From: Malachius bipustulatus
Taxonomy: Eukaryota > Arthropoda > Insecta > Coleoptera > Melyridae
Direction of reading: 5' to 3'
NCBI GenBank assembly: GCA_910589415.1
Contig: OU342632.1
Location: 15,627,507-15,691,506 of the forward strand
DNA length: 64,000 nt
Each line of letters starts with the position of its first letter. Position 1 is the stretch's first letter. A program made the translations under genes and the position numbers. The notes beneath the pieces were generated by a model, which saw only the letters and a program-made list of their open reading frames with translations, did not search any database and was not told the origin of the DNA. Below are positions 21,510-33,429 of the stretch, in pieces.

Positions 21510-22706
21510 CAGGGTGTCCGGAAATTATGAGCAAAAAATTAAGGGGGTGATTCTTCTTGATGAAATATTGCCAAAAGTATCTATAATTTTTTTTCGAAAA
21601 CTCAAAAAGAAGAAAGTTATAAGCCTCCAAAGTTGATTTTTTTAAATCAATATTTTTTTATAACTTTTTTTCTAGTGTACGGATTTTCTTAAAATTTGAC
21701 ACACTTGCCACTGATGTTGCTTTACATCCTTGGTCCAAATTAGACTTGAATCCCTCGAAATCAAAAGGCCTTAACTGCCCTTGACCTTCAAAAAAGGCCT
21801 ATAACTTTTTTCGTAATATTTTTTCCTGAGTTTTGAAGACGCACAATTGAAGAACATGAAGAAATATTCGGAAAAGGTCCTCTTTGTCTATCACGATAAA
21901 ATGACCTGCTTCCGAGTAAAACTGTTTCAAAAATTTGCTTGCACTAAGATTGATCACCATAAACTATGATCATTCTGCAACAATACCAAAGCATGTTTTG
22001 GGAACGGTGGCAGGGTTGCCTAGGAAACAAGACGTTTGCTTTGGATTTCATTTTGACAGCAATTTATTATTTTTTTTAATTAAAATTATTTTATTATTTT
22101 ATTAAAAAAAAAATGATTAAAAATTTTTTTCATTTTCAAAAAAAAATCATTTCCAGTCTATTTATATACGAATGTCTCTGTTTTGTACATAACTAGGCAA
22201 TCCTGCAGCTGTTTCCAAAGCATGCTTTGGTGTTGTTGCAGAATGATCATAGTTTATGGTGATCAATTTTAGTGCAGGAAAATTTTTAAAACAGTTTTAC
22301 TCGGAAACGGGTCATTTTATCGTGATAGACAAAGAGGACTTTTTCCGAATATTTCTTCACGTTCTTCAATTGTGCGTCTTCAAAACTCAGAAAAAAATAT
22401 TACGAAAAAAGTTATAGGCCTTTTTTGAAGGTCAAGGGCAGTTAAGGCCTTTTGATTTCAAGGGATTCAAGTCTAATTTGGACCAAGGATGTAAAGCAAC
22501 ATCAGTGACAAGTGTGTCAAATTTTAAGAAAATCCGTACACTAGAAAAAAAGTTATAAAAAAATATTGATTTAAAAAAATCAACTTTGGAGGCTTATAAC
22601 TTTCTTCTTTTTGAGTTTTCGAAAAAAAATTATAGATACTTTTGGCAATATTTCATCAAGAAGAATCACCCCCTTAATTTTTTGCTCATAATTTCCGGAC
22701 ACCCTG
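21510..22706. mobile_element. 1.2-kb hairpin element with near-identical arms
   Basis: Tips CAGGGTGTCCGGAAATTATG and CATAATTTCCGGACACCCTG, each with adjacent TA. The arms, about 21510-22030 and 22190-22706, are complementary with only a few mismatches over roughly 520 bases (for example GACCTGCTTCCGAG versus CTCGGAAACGGGTC). The centre spacer of about 160 bases is AT-rich. No coding capacity. High arm identity suggests a recent origin or ongoing arm homogenisation. A transcript would fold into a very long hairpin. Confidence 0.93.
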
Positions 22707-22711
22707 TATAA

Positions 22712-23570
22712 TGCCAATTTAGCATATTTCAGCAGCAACTGAACATGTTCTAATCCTAAATTTTGTTTCAGATTCCTAATAAGGTTAAAATTGTGCAACT
22801 TTTCTCTAATTTAACCGACCCTGCATCTCTCACTGCTTACGAGATCCCAATAAAGCACAAAAATTTCTCACCTGTATTATTGGGTTGGAGAAATTTCTTG
22901 GAAGAGATCTGTCAAAAAACTGTAAAAGGCCTCTTATAAAACTACACGTGTGTTTCCAAGACGAGCACAACCTATAACAGCATTCAGAAAACTAATTCTG
23001 AGCAAAACGATATTTCTTCTGAAAGCTAAACCTTCGTTCATAGTATATAGTTCCTCTGGGACTACTTGAATTTCCGATACTTGATACATAGCTACGAAAT
23101 ATTAAATAAAAAACCTCCATTATAACTTAATAATATACCTACCAAAACCAGGTATTCAATTCCATTTTCATCAGAATTTTCCTGGAAGACTTATATCCGA
23201 TATGAGTGGGGAGAGTTAAGATAAGATTTATTTCAAAAAAATTTAATCCAAATAAATAATCCTGGCGGAGAAAGAAATTTGGTCGCAATGTGACAGAATA
23301 TGGAGTTTTCCGTGACTATCAATGATGGGAAATTTGGTTATATCGATAATATATTCATTTCCTAAGCTTTTACTGAATCACTGAAAGTGTCAAGATGTTC
23401 TAGTATAGTAAAAAAGGAAATTTATTTACATCTCTAACCAAACAGGTTCAGATTAAATTTCAAGTGAAGCAAAGGACGGACTACAAAAGTAATGCACAAA
23501 TAGTTAAATTTAACAAAAATAAATTGACACCGGTAAACCAAAAGTGAAGTTGGGAAAAAGCTGCAAAAGT
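22712..23570. other. AT-rich stretch without recognised gene
   Basis: No motif or repeat recognised; possible decayed LINE upstream of the RNase H fragment that follows. Confidence 0.35.
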
Positions 23571-23574
23571 TAGG

Positions 23575-23930
23575 GAATCGTCAGTTCGAACATAACAGAA
23601 GTATGATCTGGGTGCCAGAACATAGCGGAATTATAGGCAATGAAAAAGACCACGAGTTGGCAAGAAGTGAGTCCTCGGCTGGATATATTGGCCCAGAACC
23701 GGCTCTGGGAGTACCAAAAAGTACAGTACTATAGGACAAGTAAATATATGGGCTAGGAAAAAACCACAAAGAATATTGGGATAAAAGGACCATTGTCAAG
23801 AGACCCAAAAAGAAGACAACTGAAAGAACTACTATCTTTTAGCAGTCTATAGACGGAAGGCTGGAAATATACGGCCAGCCGAAAATGAGTCCGGAGAAGT
23901 TGTGTTCAAAAAACAGAAGTGCTTTTATTA
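23575..23930 (+). pseudogene. LINE RNase H fragment (Jockey/R1-like)
   Basis: The frame reads MIWVPEHSGIIGNEKDHELA followed by YIGPEPALGVPKST. This is the end of a LINE-encoded RNase H domain (usually WVPGHSGIxGNExADxLA ... GPEP). The usual aspartate of NExAD is retained as the D of KDHELA. Downstream frames contain SRDPKRRQLKELLSFSS-like residues but are broken by stops. Only the 3' part remains. Confidence 0.8.
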
Positions 23931-26500
23931 AATAAGGAAAAATTGAATCGAGGAGTAATGTTCAAGAGTTGACAACCATTTTCTGGATTACTCATATAAA
24001 TCTCTTGTACTGACAAGAATTTGACTCCCCAACATGTCACGCAAGAGCTATCATAGTCGATCTTCAAGATTCATTAAAATAAAATATTCAGGCATGGAAT
24101 TAATTGTTAGTAAATTGTTGAAGATTTATTATTGCTTTGTATTTTATTGTGTAAATTAATTGAACATAACAATTAGAGTTCTTTTATTATATTTATATCC
24201 TACTTAACTCTATAGAGAAATATACGTTTAAAATACAATATTCGAACTGACATAAAGAGACCCAAAGACCTTGGTTAAAATGCTGTATTGCACCCAAGGG
24301 TAAAAAATATTAACCGCTTGGGAGTTAAACTTTCCCTCTTCTAAAGAGGGAACTTTTACCCTCGTGGCCAATACTTGCACCATAACTAATATCCATATGT
24401 AAACCTCATAAATAAATCATCGTATGACCATATTCTTGCTGTCGCCGCACGAAATTTCCCTGCCAAGAGGTAACCATAAAACTTCATTAAATTATTAATT
24501 AACGCTCTAAGAAAGACGCGATCAAACCCAACAAACTCTAACATGATTCACAATCTAACGGCATTCCGCAGACAGATCAGTTGCGACCGCTCTGTCGGTA
24601 TCTTCAGGTGAATTGCATAACAAACGTTGCACAACATTATAACAACGATGAAGAAAGCTTCCTTCCGATTACCGACGGCATTAATGAGCGATAGTCGTTC
24701 GGTTCCAATGATTGGTTTTTACTCTTAGTACCGTTACGTAAAAATGTCCTGTCGACTATGTTCGTTACTTGATATCGACACGGCGACAGCTATTCACAAA
24801 GTGCTAGGTTCTACAACCGATTCGCCAGAAAATTTTGCATTAATACAATCTTCGTGCTTAGGTAGATATGCTACAATTGAAATGTTCTAGCCTAAACGCA
24901 ATGTTATGTAGGAACTTTTTTCCACCAGCTAGGATAGAATATTTATGACCTGAGTTGACCTGAACTGATCCGCATTAATAATTTCTACTAGCACTCCATA
25001 CAGATAAATTTTTGGTGCCAGGATATTTCCAGTCAGAAGAAGAATAAAAAATTGTTAACTAAAATAAAAACAATAATTTGAAAAATGAATTAGGTACACT
25101 AAATTTTAAACCTAAACCTTATGAATGATAATAATTTACAATTGATTGAGTAAACTATACCAAATGGGAATCAGTAACTTAATGGTAAAAAATGAACAAA
25201 GACATGAAGACAACGTCAATAGAATAATCCTTGAACAAGGGAAGACAAATGAAAAAAAAATTATCTTAATTGGACCTTACATCTTTATCATATTACATAT
25301 TTATAATCTTGTGGATTCTGTTTGATAAGTGCATAGAGAAGGTTTGATTGTGACAGAATAATAGATAATGAGTGCCATCACTTTGAAGATATTCGGCATG
25401 ATCTTGCATTTTTTTAGTTGATGTATCGGAACACTGTTTGTGTATCTCTTATTACTCAGGAATCTATCAAAAAGAAGATATTGTGTTTGTTCTTTTACAG
25501 TATGGAGTAATTGCAAGTTGCAGGTCATCATCTCCCTTGTGAGGAGTAAACATCCTTGGCCTCGGTAATAACGGTCCGGCTATTAGGCAGGTACACTTAC
25601 GGTATCCTCCGGTCCTGAGGCGTGCATACGAACGAGCGGTCGTATTATTTTGGTCGGATTTCGGTAATAGGTTGGGAAAGAGGTACCGTTGTAGCCGGAG
25701 AATTCGGTGGCTTCGGATAACAGGACGCACCTCTTTGGGCTCTTACACGGAACCTGTTTGGTATTCTGATGCTGAGCTCTGTATCTTGACTGCCTTGGTA
25801 GGTTCTTTGCATCAGATTCCGGATGGGTGAGAAATCTGGGAAGGTTTCGGGTATGATTAGCTGGAGTCTGATTATATTTCATTTTGGAGTTGGATTGCTT
25901 ACTTATCCTTTGAGAATCTTACTTGCCTAGTTATGAGAATATGAGAGCGGTTTGTTTGAAGTTGAAACTATAACACTTGAATACGTAATAAATTTTAAAG
26001 CATTGAAGTCTCTTTGTTAAATTAAAAAAAAAATACTTCAAATGGACTAATACAAGATATTTGCCCAAAGTTAGTGTTTTCCGTCATAAAAATAGTTTTT
26101 CCAATGTTATTTCAAAATTTATTGACTATGATTTGAGAAAAAGGAAAATTGTTGCAATTTTTATTGTTTCGGATACCCTCAGAGTTTGTTGGTATAAAAA
26201 AAAGATTTGAAAGAAATTTACCTCAGTGTTCCTTGACCAAACTTGGATACATATATATTGCAAAACGGTTCTTTTCTTGCCTCTTGTATGAGATAATTAT
26301 CAATTATTGATTAAGATAATTATATCCTAGAAGTAATCCCAGAAATATGGCATATTTTATGTACAAGCAAAAAATTTCCAGTTTACAAGAACGTTATCAT
26401 TCTGCTGTTTTGTTGAAAAGGTATGTCTATTACTTGACTCCTAATAAACAAAAAAAAAGTTCTTCCGAGACTACCACTATAAGACGATGATCGGGAAAAT
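23931..26500. other. Mixed interval, no gene recognised
   Basis: Bases 24440-24850 have more balanced composition than the neighbours and could be a conserved noncoding or decayed coding stretch; no motif recognised. At 25467-25882 two overlapping minus-strand open frames (87 and 99 codons) lie in GC-richer sequence. Their residues, such as PLLPRPRMFTPHKGDDDL, match no family I know. Confidence 0.35.
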
Positions 26501-26502
26501 TA

Positions 26503-27070
26503 TCAGGTCAGACTTCCCCCAATGTGGATAGTTTCGTCTTCTTCTCCACCCTTCTGCACATTGTACATCCCGATTGTATGGAGGTGTTTGTTTAGCTTGC
26601 AGCAGTCAGGAGAAAATGCATATTGAGTCTTGGGTTTGTTTTGATAGCTGCAGGAGATATTTAGCCCTTTTCGGGTCAGGGCTGGTGATTTGCCTGGGCG
26701 GCAAGTCTTTACGTTTCGCCATATTTTTATGTATTCTTGATATGTTATATCTTTGATTAGGGCTCTGCTAGCAGTTTGTGCCAGAGGCACAAATGATTCA
26801 GGGCCCACATGGCCCATAGGCACTCTGCCAGAGTGCCATACGTGCTTTATCTGTTTTGGTTTCAACGTGTTTTTAACTTTTGGTCGAGAACCACTCCAAG
26901 GTATTTCACCACGTCCGAAATCTGAAGTTGCATACCAGATAATTTTCGTAATTTTAGTTTGTTAAATTTTCTTTTCCTGGTGAATAGGATCAAGTCGGCC
27001 TTTAGTGAATTTACCGAGAGTAAGTGTCATTACACCAGTTTATAATGGTCACCAGAGTATTTTCTATAGA
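26503..27070 (-). pseudogene. LINE RT tail fused to RNase H C-terminus (Jockey/R1-like)
   Basis: From 27070 downward the minus strand reads NTLVTIINWCNDT, KADLILFTRKRKFNKLKL and then ISDVVKYLGVVLDQKL, the end of a LINE reverse transcriptase. At about 26865 it jumps to GPESFVPLAQTASRALIKDI, IKIWRNVKTCR and DCCKLNKHLHTIGMYN, the last part of the RNase H region. The intervening RNase H core is missing, so an internal deletion joined the two. Frames are disrupted. The same C-terminal type occurs at 36785-37165. Confidence 0.8.
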
Positions 27071-28050
27071 ACTAAATGAAAGCTCATAAGGAACCTGTTA
27101 AGCTAAAGACGGGAGAATTTTATTGTTCGATCATTTGCCAAAAATAATGACGCTGAAAATAATGATGTTGAGAAAAGATCAAACAAGCTAATTAAAACTA
27201 CAAATAATTTTGTACTATATTATAAGATTGACTACAGAAATGTAATATTTTAATTAGAAAATTGTAAATATTCAACCAAACTGAGTAATAATAATAACCA
27301 AATAATAAATATTTTAAATTACTCGAAAAAATGTACCACTTAGCTTCCCCTCTCCAGCAGCTTTTTTTCTCCAAAGCGAGTCTCAAATAAACAGGCGAGA
27401 GTGCTTAATTAAAAAACTCCTTTTTTCTTAATGCTAGTAAGAAGCATGAGCAGCACAAAAAATCAGTTTAACCTTCCTGCTTATTTGTGCTTTTCAAAAG
27501 GGGAAACTTAGGAAAAGTGTTCAGGGACAGAGAAATCCTGATCCCCCCGCTATGGGTAATTTCCTTGAGACCAACAAAAAAAGCTATATTACGAGAGTGA
27601 AGAGAAAATCGTTACAATATTAACCTTCGTCGCATATTTCTCCGAAAATATTCTCGAGTAGTTCTAGAGTCCTTGGCATTATGTACACCTTCTTTACAAA
27701 ATTTATTTTTCAATATTTATTTTATTTCAGATGGGGCAATTTCTGGAAGAAGCAGTTAGCATTATCTGGGCTATGCATCATTCAGGTCTGGGTGTTATAT
27801 TACGATGGACGATGTTGAAAAGAAAATTTTAAAAGCAGTGATTTCTTTATCTTTTCTAGCAGTCTCAAGATTAATCAAACGGTAGAGGATTCTTTGATGA
27901 TAAAGCATTCACAAAGTTATAAAGACAGTTTTTGCAGAGAGAAAAGAGTTTCTTCATTAATGACAAAACTATTCTTAATGTTCTATGCCATTTTTAGTCT
28001 TAGTTTTTTACTTATTTTACTCCCTTATTCTCTCCCTTATTTTCTCTATT
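27071..28050. other. AT-rich stretch without recognised gene
   Basis: No coding motif, RNA gene or repeat recognised. Confidence 0.4.
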
Positions 28051-28054
28051 TATA

Positions 28055-28679
28055 CCGGGTGATTTTTAAGTTGAGTAATTTTTTTAACGCCCTGTAGAAT
28101 TCTATAACGCAAATAGCATTTTTTCAAATCACGTTTCTCAATTAGGTCAAAATAAAAAAGATAGAGCCTTTAATAGGTTGAAAAAATGAAAGCACTGCGT
28201 TATAAATTTACGTAACTAAACTAATTTGAACAGAATGAACAGATAAACGATCAAACAAAACAAAAATTGCATTACCTAAGGTTACCCAGGAAACAAGAAA
28301 AAAATGATAGGAAATAAACTAAAATAATTCAATTACTGTAGATGGGTTAAATAAAAAAAACAAAGGCTAGAAAATTCAACCAAATTAATCATTGCCCTGA
28401 AAAATATTTTCTCATAACATAGGAAAGTTTATAAATTTTCATAAATGTGATTTATTGAAACAAAAAATCTTCTTATCAGACTCAACTTTTGGATTTCTAT
28501 CAGAACTTCATGCATAATTTATCACAAGGCATTACTCTCATTTTTTAACTATCAAAAACTGTACCTATCTCTTTTATTTTTGACTTGATTGAGAAAAGTT
28601 ATTTGAGAAAGTTGTTTGCCTTAATGAATTCTACTGTACAGGGTGTTAAAAAAAGTGACTCAACTCAAAAATCACCCTG
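28055..28679. mobile_element. Hairpin element, 625 bp
   Basis: Tips CCGGGTGATTTTTAAGTTGA and TCAACTCAAAAATCACCCTG with adjacent TA. The arms run to about 28235 and from about 28500. Inside each arm is an inner boundary, CGCCCTGTAGAATTC on the left and GAATTCTACTGTACAGGGTG on the right. The middle is unrelated AT-rich sequence. No coding capacity. Confidence 0.85.
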
Positions 28680-31050
28680 TATATACATTAGAGTGGCCCT
28701 GAAATAGCCAAATTCAGGAAAACGTCCCTAAACGCCTTTAAAAATTAAAATACCTCCCGATAAAAGGCTTCCAAAAAATTTGTCCATGGCCTTACAATCC
28801 TTAGAGCTGAGAACCCAAAAAAGAGAGTAAGTTTTCGTTTATGGGAGGATTTTTTTTAAATTAGGGGTAACGTCCATGAAGATTAATTTTTCTACTATCT
28901 AAAACTTTTATGTGAGCTTTATGTGAAAAGTACGAACTTTTTCCGTCCTTAGTTTATGTTTTAACACCAGAAATTTGTCTTTATGTGTTTACCTGCTTTT
29001 TTATCACATTTTTTTATATTGTTTATTTAGTAGTACTCTCTTTTTCCAAATAATTTATTCGATAACAATTTCATATTCTTCTAATAAATCCTCATGAGTA
29101 TCTTAAAATTTCAATTGCTCCAATTATGACGAGCCGTCTGGTTCCTGATTTTTTTCCAGCTTTAAGATTATGTCTATCTGCTTTATCACATTCGGTAACT
29201 TTATTTTCTTTATATTCATTTTCTCTACGAATACTGAATAAAACGTTATATTATCTTGCTGATTTCAGTTTAATAATGAAATGAGGTAAGATAATCGACA
29301 CACATTCGTGCAGTGTAAGTCAATCACTGCTCAGTCGATGAAATAATAAAAAAAATCACCAGTTAGAAGAATCACACAACTCCCAGATACAAGAAATCAC
29401 CATAGAACGCCTTCATAGCACTTATACAACACAAATAAGATGTTAATGACAAGACCATCTTGGAACAGCAAATGAAAAGCATGATCGCACTCCATTGCAG
29501 TCTTGTTTTAACTTAAGTTTCGATACATTGCCCTGAACTGCGGCGCTGGCGACCGGGGAAGGATTTAGCTGAATCAGAGCACCCGAGTTATAGCAGGCAG
29601 AATGAGTCTGGACATGCGTATCATAATAACGTGGTGCATTATTAAATAATATATTTCTAAAACCTGTACAGTAGGTGTAATGATTTTCTCATAAAATCGT
29701 AGAGAAAATAGCGTCTTCATCTCGTGGAGAATATAGGTATTACTAATTTTGTGAAATTAAATTTAAGTAACATAAATTATCATAAATAGCATAGCGATAT
29801 CGACTACTTTAAGGTAACTCGCTTATCTTATCTGTACACAATTAAATTTCCATTCACATTACCAACGGTAGAAGTATTTGAGTAATTGATAGGACGCCTT
29901 TAAGACCTTTAGCTCTGCTATGTCTACATTGAATTGACCATATATCTACCTGCACAATCTGGTACTGCTTGGGTATTAATCTCCAAATAAGGGGAAAATC
30001 GACATTTGATTTAAGGATTCTATACAATGTAGTCACAGAACTAGATTAGCATATCCTAAGTCACGCCAACCTTCCTTGATGTTAATGACCGATGCTAACC
30101 GTCTGGACGCTCGATCGTCCTAGATTAGCCCAATCTAAACGGGTCACAGCAGGAACTGAACAGGTAGAAAGGGAAAACAACCGGGTCTAATTCCAAATTC
30201 ACTTTCATGTCAGAGAATTGATTTCTATAAGTTTCTAACCGGCTTAGATTATAGCTGAAGAAATTTTTTATGTATTCTCGTCGGAGCCATCAATGACTTA
30301 ACAACCTGTACTTATTTCAAAAGTTATGCCGTTAAGGGCATATCTATGTTCATGGGATTTTTTTGAAATATCAGTCCCTCCCCCTAGATCATCCTTTATT
30401 GCCGACTAAAAGTTTTGTGAGACAAAAGAATGCAATTTTGTTCGCTTGGTGTCACCAAAAAATTGACAAAGTATAATGGTCATTATTGTACCATATGTTC
30501 GTTTAACATACATAAATAACCTGGTAAGAAAGCGATTAAGACAAAAAGGGTCATAATTTTGTATGTTAAACCTCAAACCCCCAAGATATTAAGCCGATGA
30601 TTGCGGTGACTTACCGCAAAAGAATGGGGTGCGAGCCAACGGGTAGTTTGGTTTGATGCCGGTAATAAATATACAAATTTCGTGCTTTATATAATATATT
30701 TCCGTGGTGTGTCGTGTCGATTGGATTTCCTATGGGTCTCACGAACAACTGTCTTACATGCCAACGTAGCCGTGGGTCAGATAAAAGGTCAATAACATCT
30801 TGATTTAATCAAATATGCACTTAATTAACTTACCCCTTTTACCTTTCGCTTTGTTGGATATGTAGGAACTTGAAAACAAAGTGATGACTGGATAATTTAA
30901 ATTTTAAGGGGATAGAAAAATTATTAAAATTTTATTGTGAGTATGTACCTAGTTTGACTGAAATATTCTTGTTGGTTTTCTTACGCAGGTGCAGACCTAA
31001 TACAGGACATTATTTGGAACGCGATGCATTTTTCTCCAAGTCCAAGTAAT
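28680..31050. other. Interval without recognised gene
   Basis: Mostly AT-rich. Bases 29525-29620 are GC-richer (GCGGCGCTGGCGACCGGGGA) without recognisable coding content. Confidence 0.35.
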
Positions 31051-31054
31051 TATA

Positions 31055-32149
31055 CAGGGTGTCCCAGTTTATAGTAGAGTAACTTCAGTATTGGAATGAA
31101 AATGTCATTTTAAGGATAAAAGTTTTATAGAAAATGCATCGAAAAGTTTATTGAGTATTCTGAGACTATTTTTTTTTAGTAGGTATCTCAAAATTGGCTC
31201 AATGGTGTGAATCTGTAAAGGCAGGAGGCCTAAACTGGCCGGTATAAAAACATATACAGGGTGAGTCATTGATATGGGAAAGCTCGATTGCACCTACACC
31301 ATTAAAGATATCGAAATGAACCAAAAAGTGCTGTAAATGGGAGGGTAAAGTGCAGTTTGTAAAATTATTTTCAGATACACAGGATGGCCCAATATCGCTG
31401 TACGCCATATAACTTTGTAATTTTAAATAGGACACCCTCTATATTATTACATCTTCAGATTATTTGAGAAAAGTCAAAAAGAATGGTTTGTAAAGTTGAA
31501 GTTTGTAATGAGCGATTTATGAGTTATAAACAAATGAAAATCGCGATTTTCCATTTTCAAAGCAGCTTATATTGAATCTTAACTTTTCAAGCGGTATCCT
31601 ATTGGATGGATGAAATTTTTATACAGAGTGGTAAAAAATTTGATTACTTTCATCACCCGGTATAAAAATTTCAGCTACATGATAGGATACCAAATTAAAA
31701 ATTAAGATAGGGACATGTAAACCGTTTTTCCATATCTCGAGCCGTTTTCAATATAAGCTGCTTTGAAAATGAGAAATCGCGATTTTCATTTGTTTATAAC
31801 TCATAAATTGCTCATTACAAACTTCAACTTTACAAACCATTCTTTTTTACTTTTCTCAAACAATATGAAAATGTAATAATATAGAGGGTGTCCTATTTAA
31901 AATAACAAAGTTGTATGGCGTACAGCGATATTGGGCCATCCTGTGTATCTGAAAATAATTTTACAAACTGCACTTTACCCTCCCATTTACAGCACTTTTT
32001 GGTTAATTTCGATATCTTTAATGGTATAGGTGTAATCGAGCTTTCCCATATCAATGACTTACCCTGTATACTTGAATTTGTAAAATTTTTTTGGAAAAAA
32101 TCTATCGTCTGGCCTACAGAGACCGCTTCGAATAAGCTGGGACACCCTG
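31055..32149. mobile_element. Outer remnant of a CAGGGTGTCCCAG element
   Basis: The left tip CAGGGTGTCCCAGTTTATAG and right tip AATAAGCTGGGACACCCTG flank the inner hairpin. The right 80 bases (GGCCTACAGAGACCGCTTCG) match the tip region of the 11-kb hairpin. The left 200 bases do not mirror them, so either the left side was replaced or two different elements supply the ends. Confidence 0.6.
31257..32066. mobile_element. Hairpin element with several concentric shells
   Basis: Tips CAGGGTGAGTCATTGATATG and CATATCAATGACTTACCCTG with adjacent TA. Successive landmarks pair across one axis near 31661: CAGGATGGCCCAATATCGCT (31380) with its complement ending 31943, and GGACACCCTCTATATTATTA (about 31430) with its complement ending about 31892. 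The innermost pair, ATACAGAGTGG and CACCCGGTAT, is offset by about 20 bases because the left arm lost roughly 38 bases of the GGGACATGTAAACCG core. Several shells look like tips of independent elements. No coding capacity. Confidence 0.88.
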
Positions 32150-32152
32150 TAT

Positions 32153-33245
32153 ATGCATCTTTAATTAGTGATAAAGATAAGAATACACACACCACCCTCT
32201 CGTTCCTACTCTATAATTTAAAATTTCTATAATTAGGTATGTAACTTGATCGCCTTAAAAAACTCGGAAAAAATATATCTCCTTGAACTTCTTGCTTCTT
32301 TTGTATTCTTTGTGTCAAAAAAATGATTTTTTCTCCATTTTTTTTTTATTTACACTAAAGTACAAGGATTCGAGGACTTTTTTTTTTCATATAGTGTTGA
32401 CACGTCCAACATAGCGTTCATATTCCATGCTAGCCTAGAAATACCGTGGAAAAAGGAGTGATCAAAAAAAATTTCTATTGTCTTAAAGCTTAGGAAAAAT
32501 AATTAACAGGAAAAGGTGTCTCCAGAACCAAGTTGTTCTTGGGAGTTCTTGGGAGGTTCTGAAATAATGCCTGCAGGTCTGCACGTCTGATATCGTCACG
32601 GTTATTTATACCTACATACAATAGTTTGTTCCACTTCCAGCGATTTTAATGAACAGACGTAGAATCGAGAATATATTAAAATCATTTTTATATGCAGGGT
32701 AGCAGGGTGCTGAAAAATAGCGCACCAACTCGATGGTAACTGTTATAATGTTCAAACTTTGGAATAATGTAGACTTTGGAATAATGACTGGGAACCGGAG
32801 TCAAAAGAAGTACCTACACTTAATTCTTGGAATGGAATTTACCTTTATAATTTCTTACCCCGTCTCTATAGCATATAAAGTGAATGTAAGTACTCAGAAT
32901 CAACAATAATAATGTGCCAATTATTAATCGACAGGTAGTGTATTTAGTCTATTTACCTAAATATTATTCCTTTCATTTCTTTCATTGCTTCCACTTTTTT
33001 TTTTCATTTTGGATATTTATTTATTAAATTAGTGTTGCCCTTGCTGGGAGTATTATAATAATGATAATAAACAAGATTACAATTTAAATCCTTTGATAGG
33101 GCAGACTGACGAGCTTCAATAAAGACGGAACAGCGTCTTTATCTTCAAACTTATATCTAATTCGTGTTGATCGGTGTAATTGATTATTTTTCCTTATATT
33201 TTATTTAAATGGCAAATTAATCGAGAAAAAAAATAAATTAAATGG
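32153..33245. other. AT-rich stretch without recognised gene
   Basis: No motif recognised. If the candidate first exon at 33258 is real, this would be its first intron. Confidence 0.35.
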
Positions 33246-33257
33246 TTCTGAACTCAC

Positions 33258-33340
33258 CTCTAATAGTGCTGGGCATCGTAGCATATCCTGGTGTATCCTT
33301 TAAAGTTCTCTGCACTGTCAGTCTTCTCACACGAAGTCAC
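33258..33340 (-). other. Candidate short first exon of a host gene
   Basis: On the minus strand an ATG at 33276 begins MPSTIR and after 19 coding bases meets AGAG followed by GTGAGT (33257-33252), a strong splice donor. About 60-65 bases upstream of the ATG the sequence CTTCGTGTGAGAAGACTGAC would be 5' UTR, and a TATA box lies further upstream. Very short first coding exons behind a TATA box are common for insect secreted and cuticle protein genes, which is background knowledge. No second exon was recognised in the window, so this is a suggestion only. Confidence 0.3.
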
Positions 33341-33357
33341 TAACGATAATTGTTCGG

Positions 33358-33364
33358 ATTTATA
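33358..33364 (-). promoter_or_regulatory. Candidate TATA box (TATAAAT)
   Basis: TATAAAT on the minus strand, about 25-30 bases before GTTAGTGACTTCG, a possible but imperfect initiator. It supports the exon candidate at 33258-33340. AT-rich DNA yields many chance TATA motifs. Confidence 0.3.
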
Positions 33365-33429
33365 CAGCGAATATAAAAATAAATACTAATCTGATAATAA
33401 ATAAAATAAAATTATTACAGGTACGTAGA

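Noticed and set aside
31893..32232. 100- and 105-codon open frames in the 31-kb hairpin
   Set aside because: They lie in palindrome arms, appear on both strands because the arms mirror each other, and have no motif.
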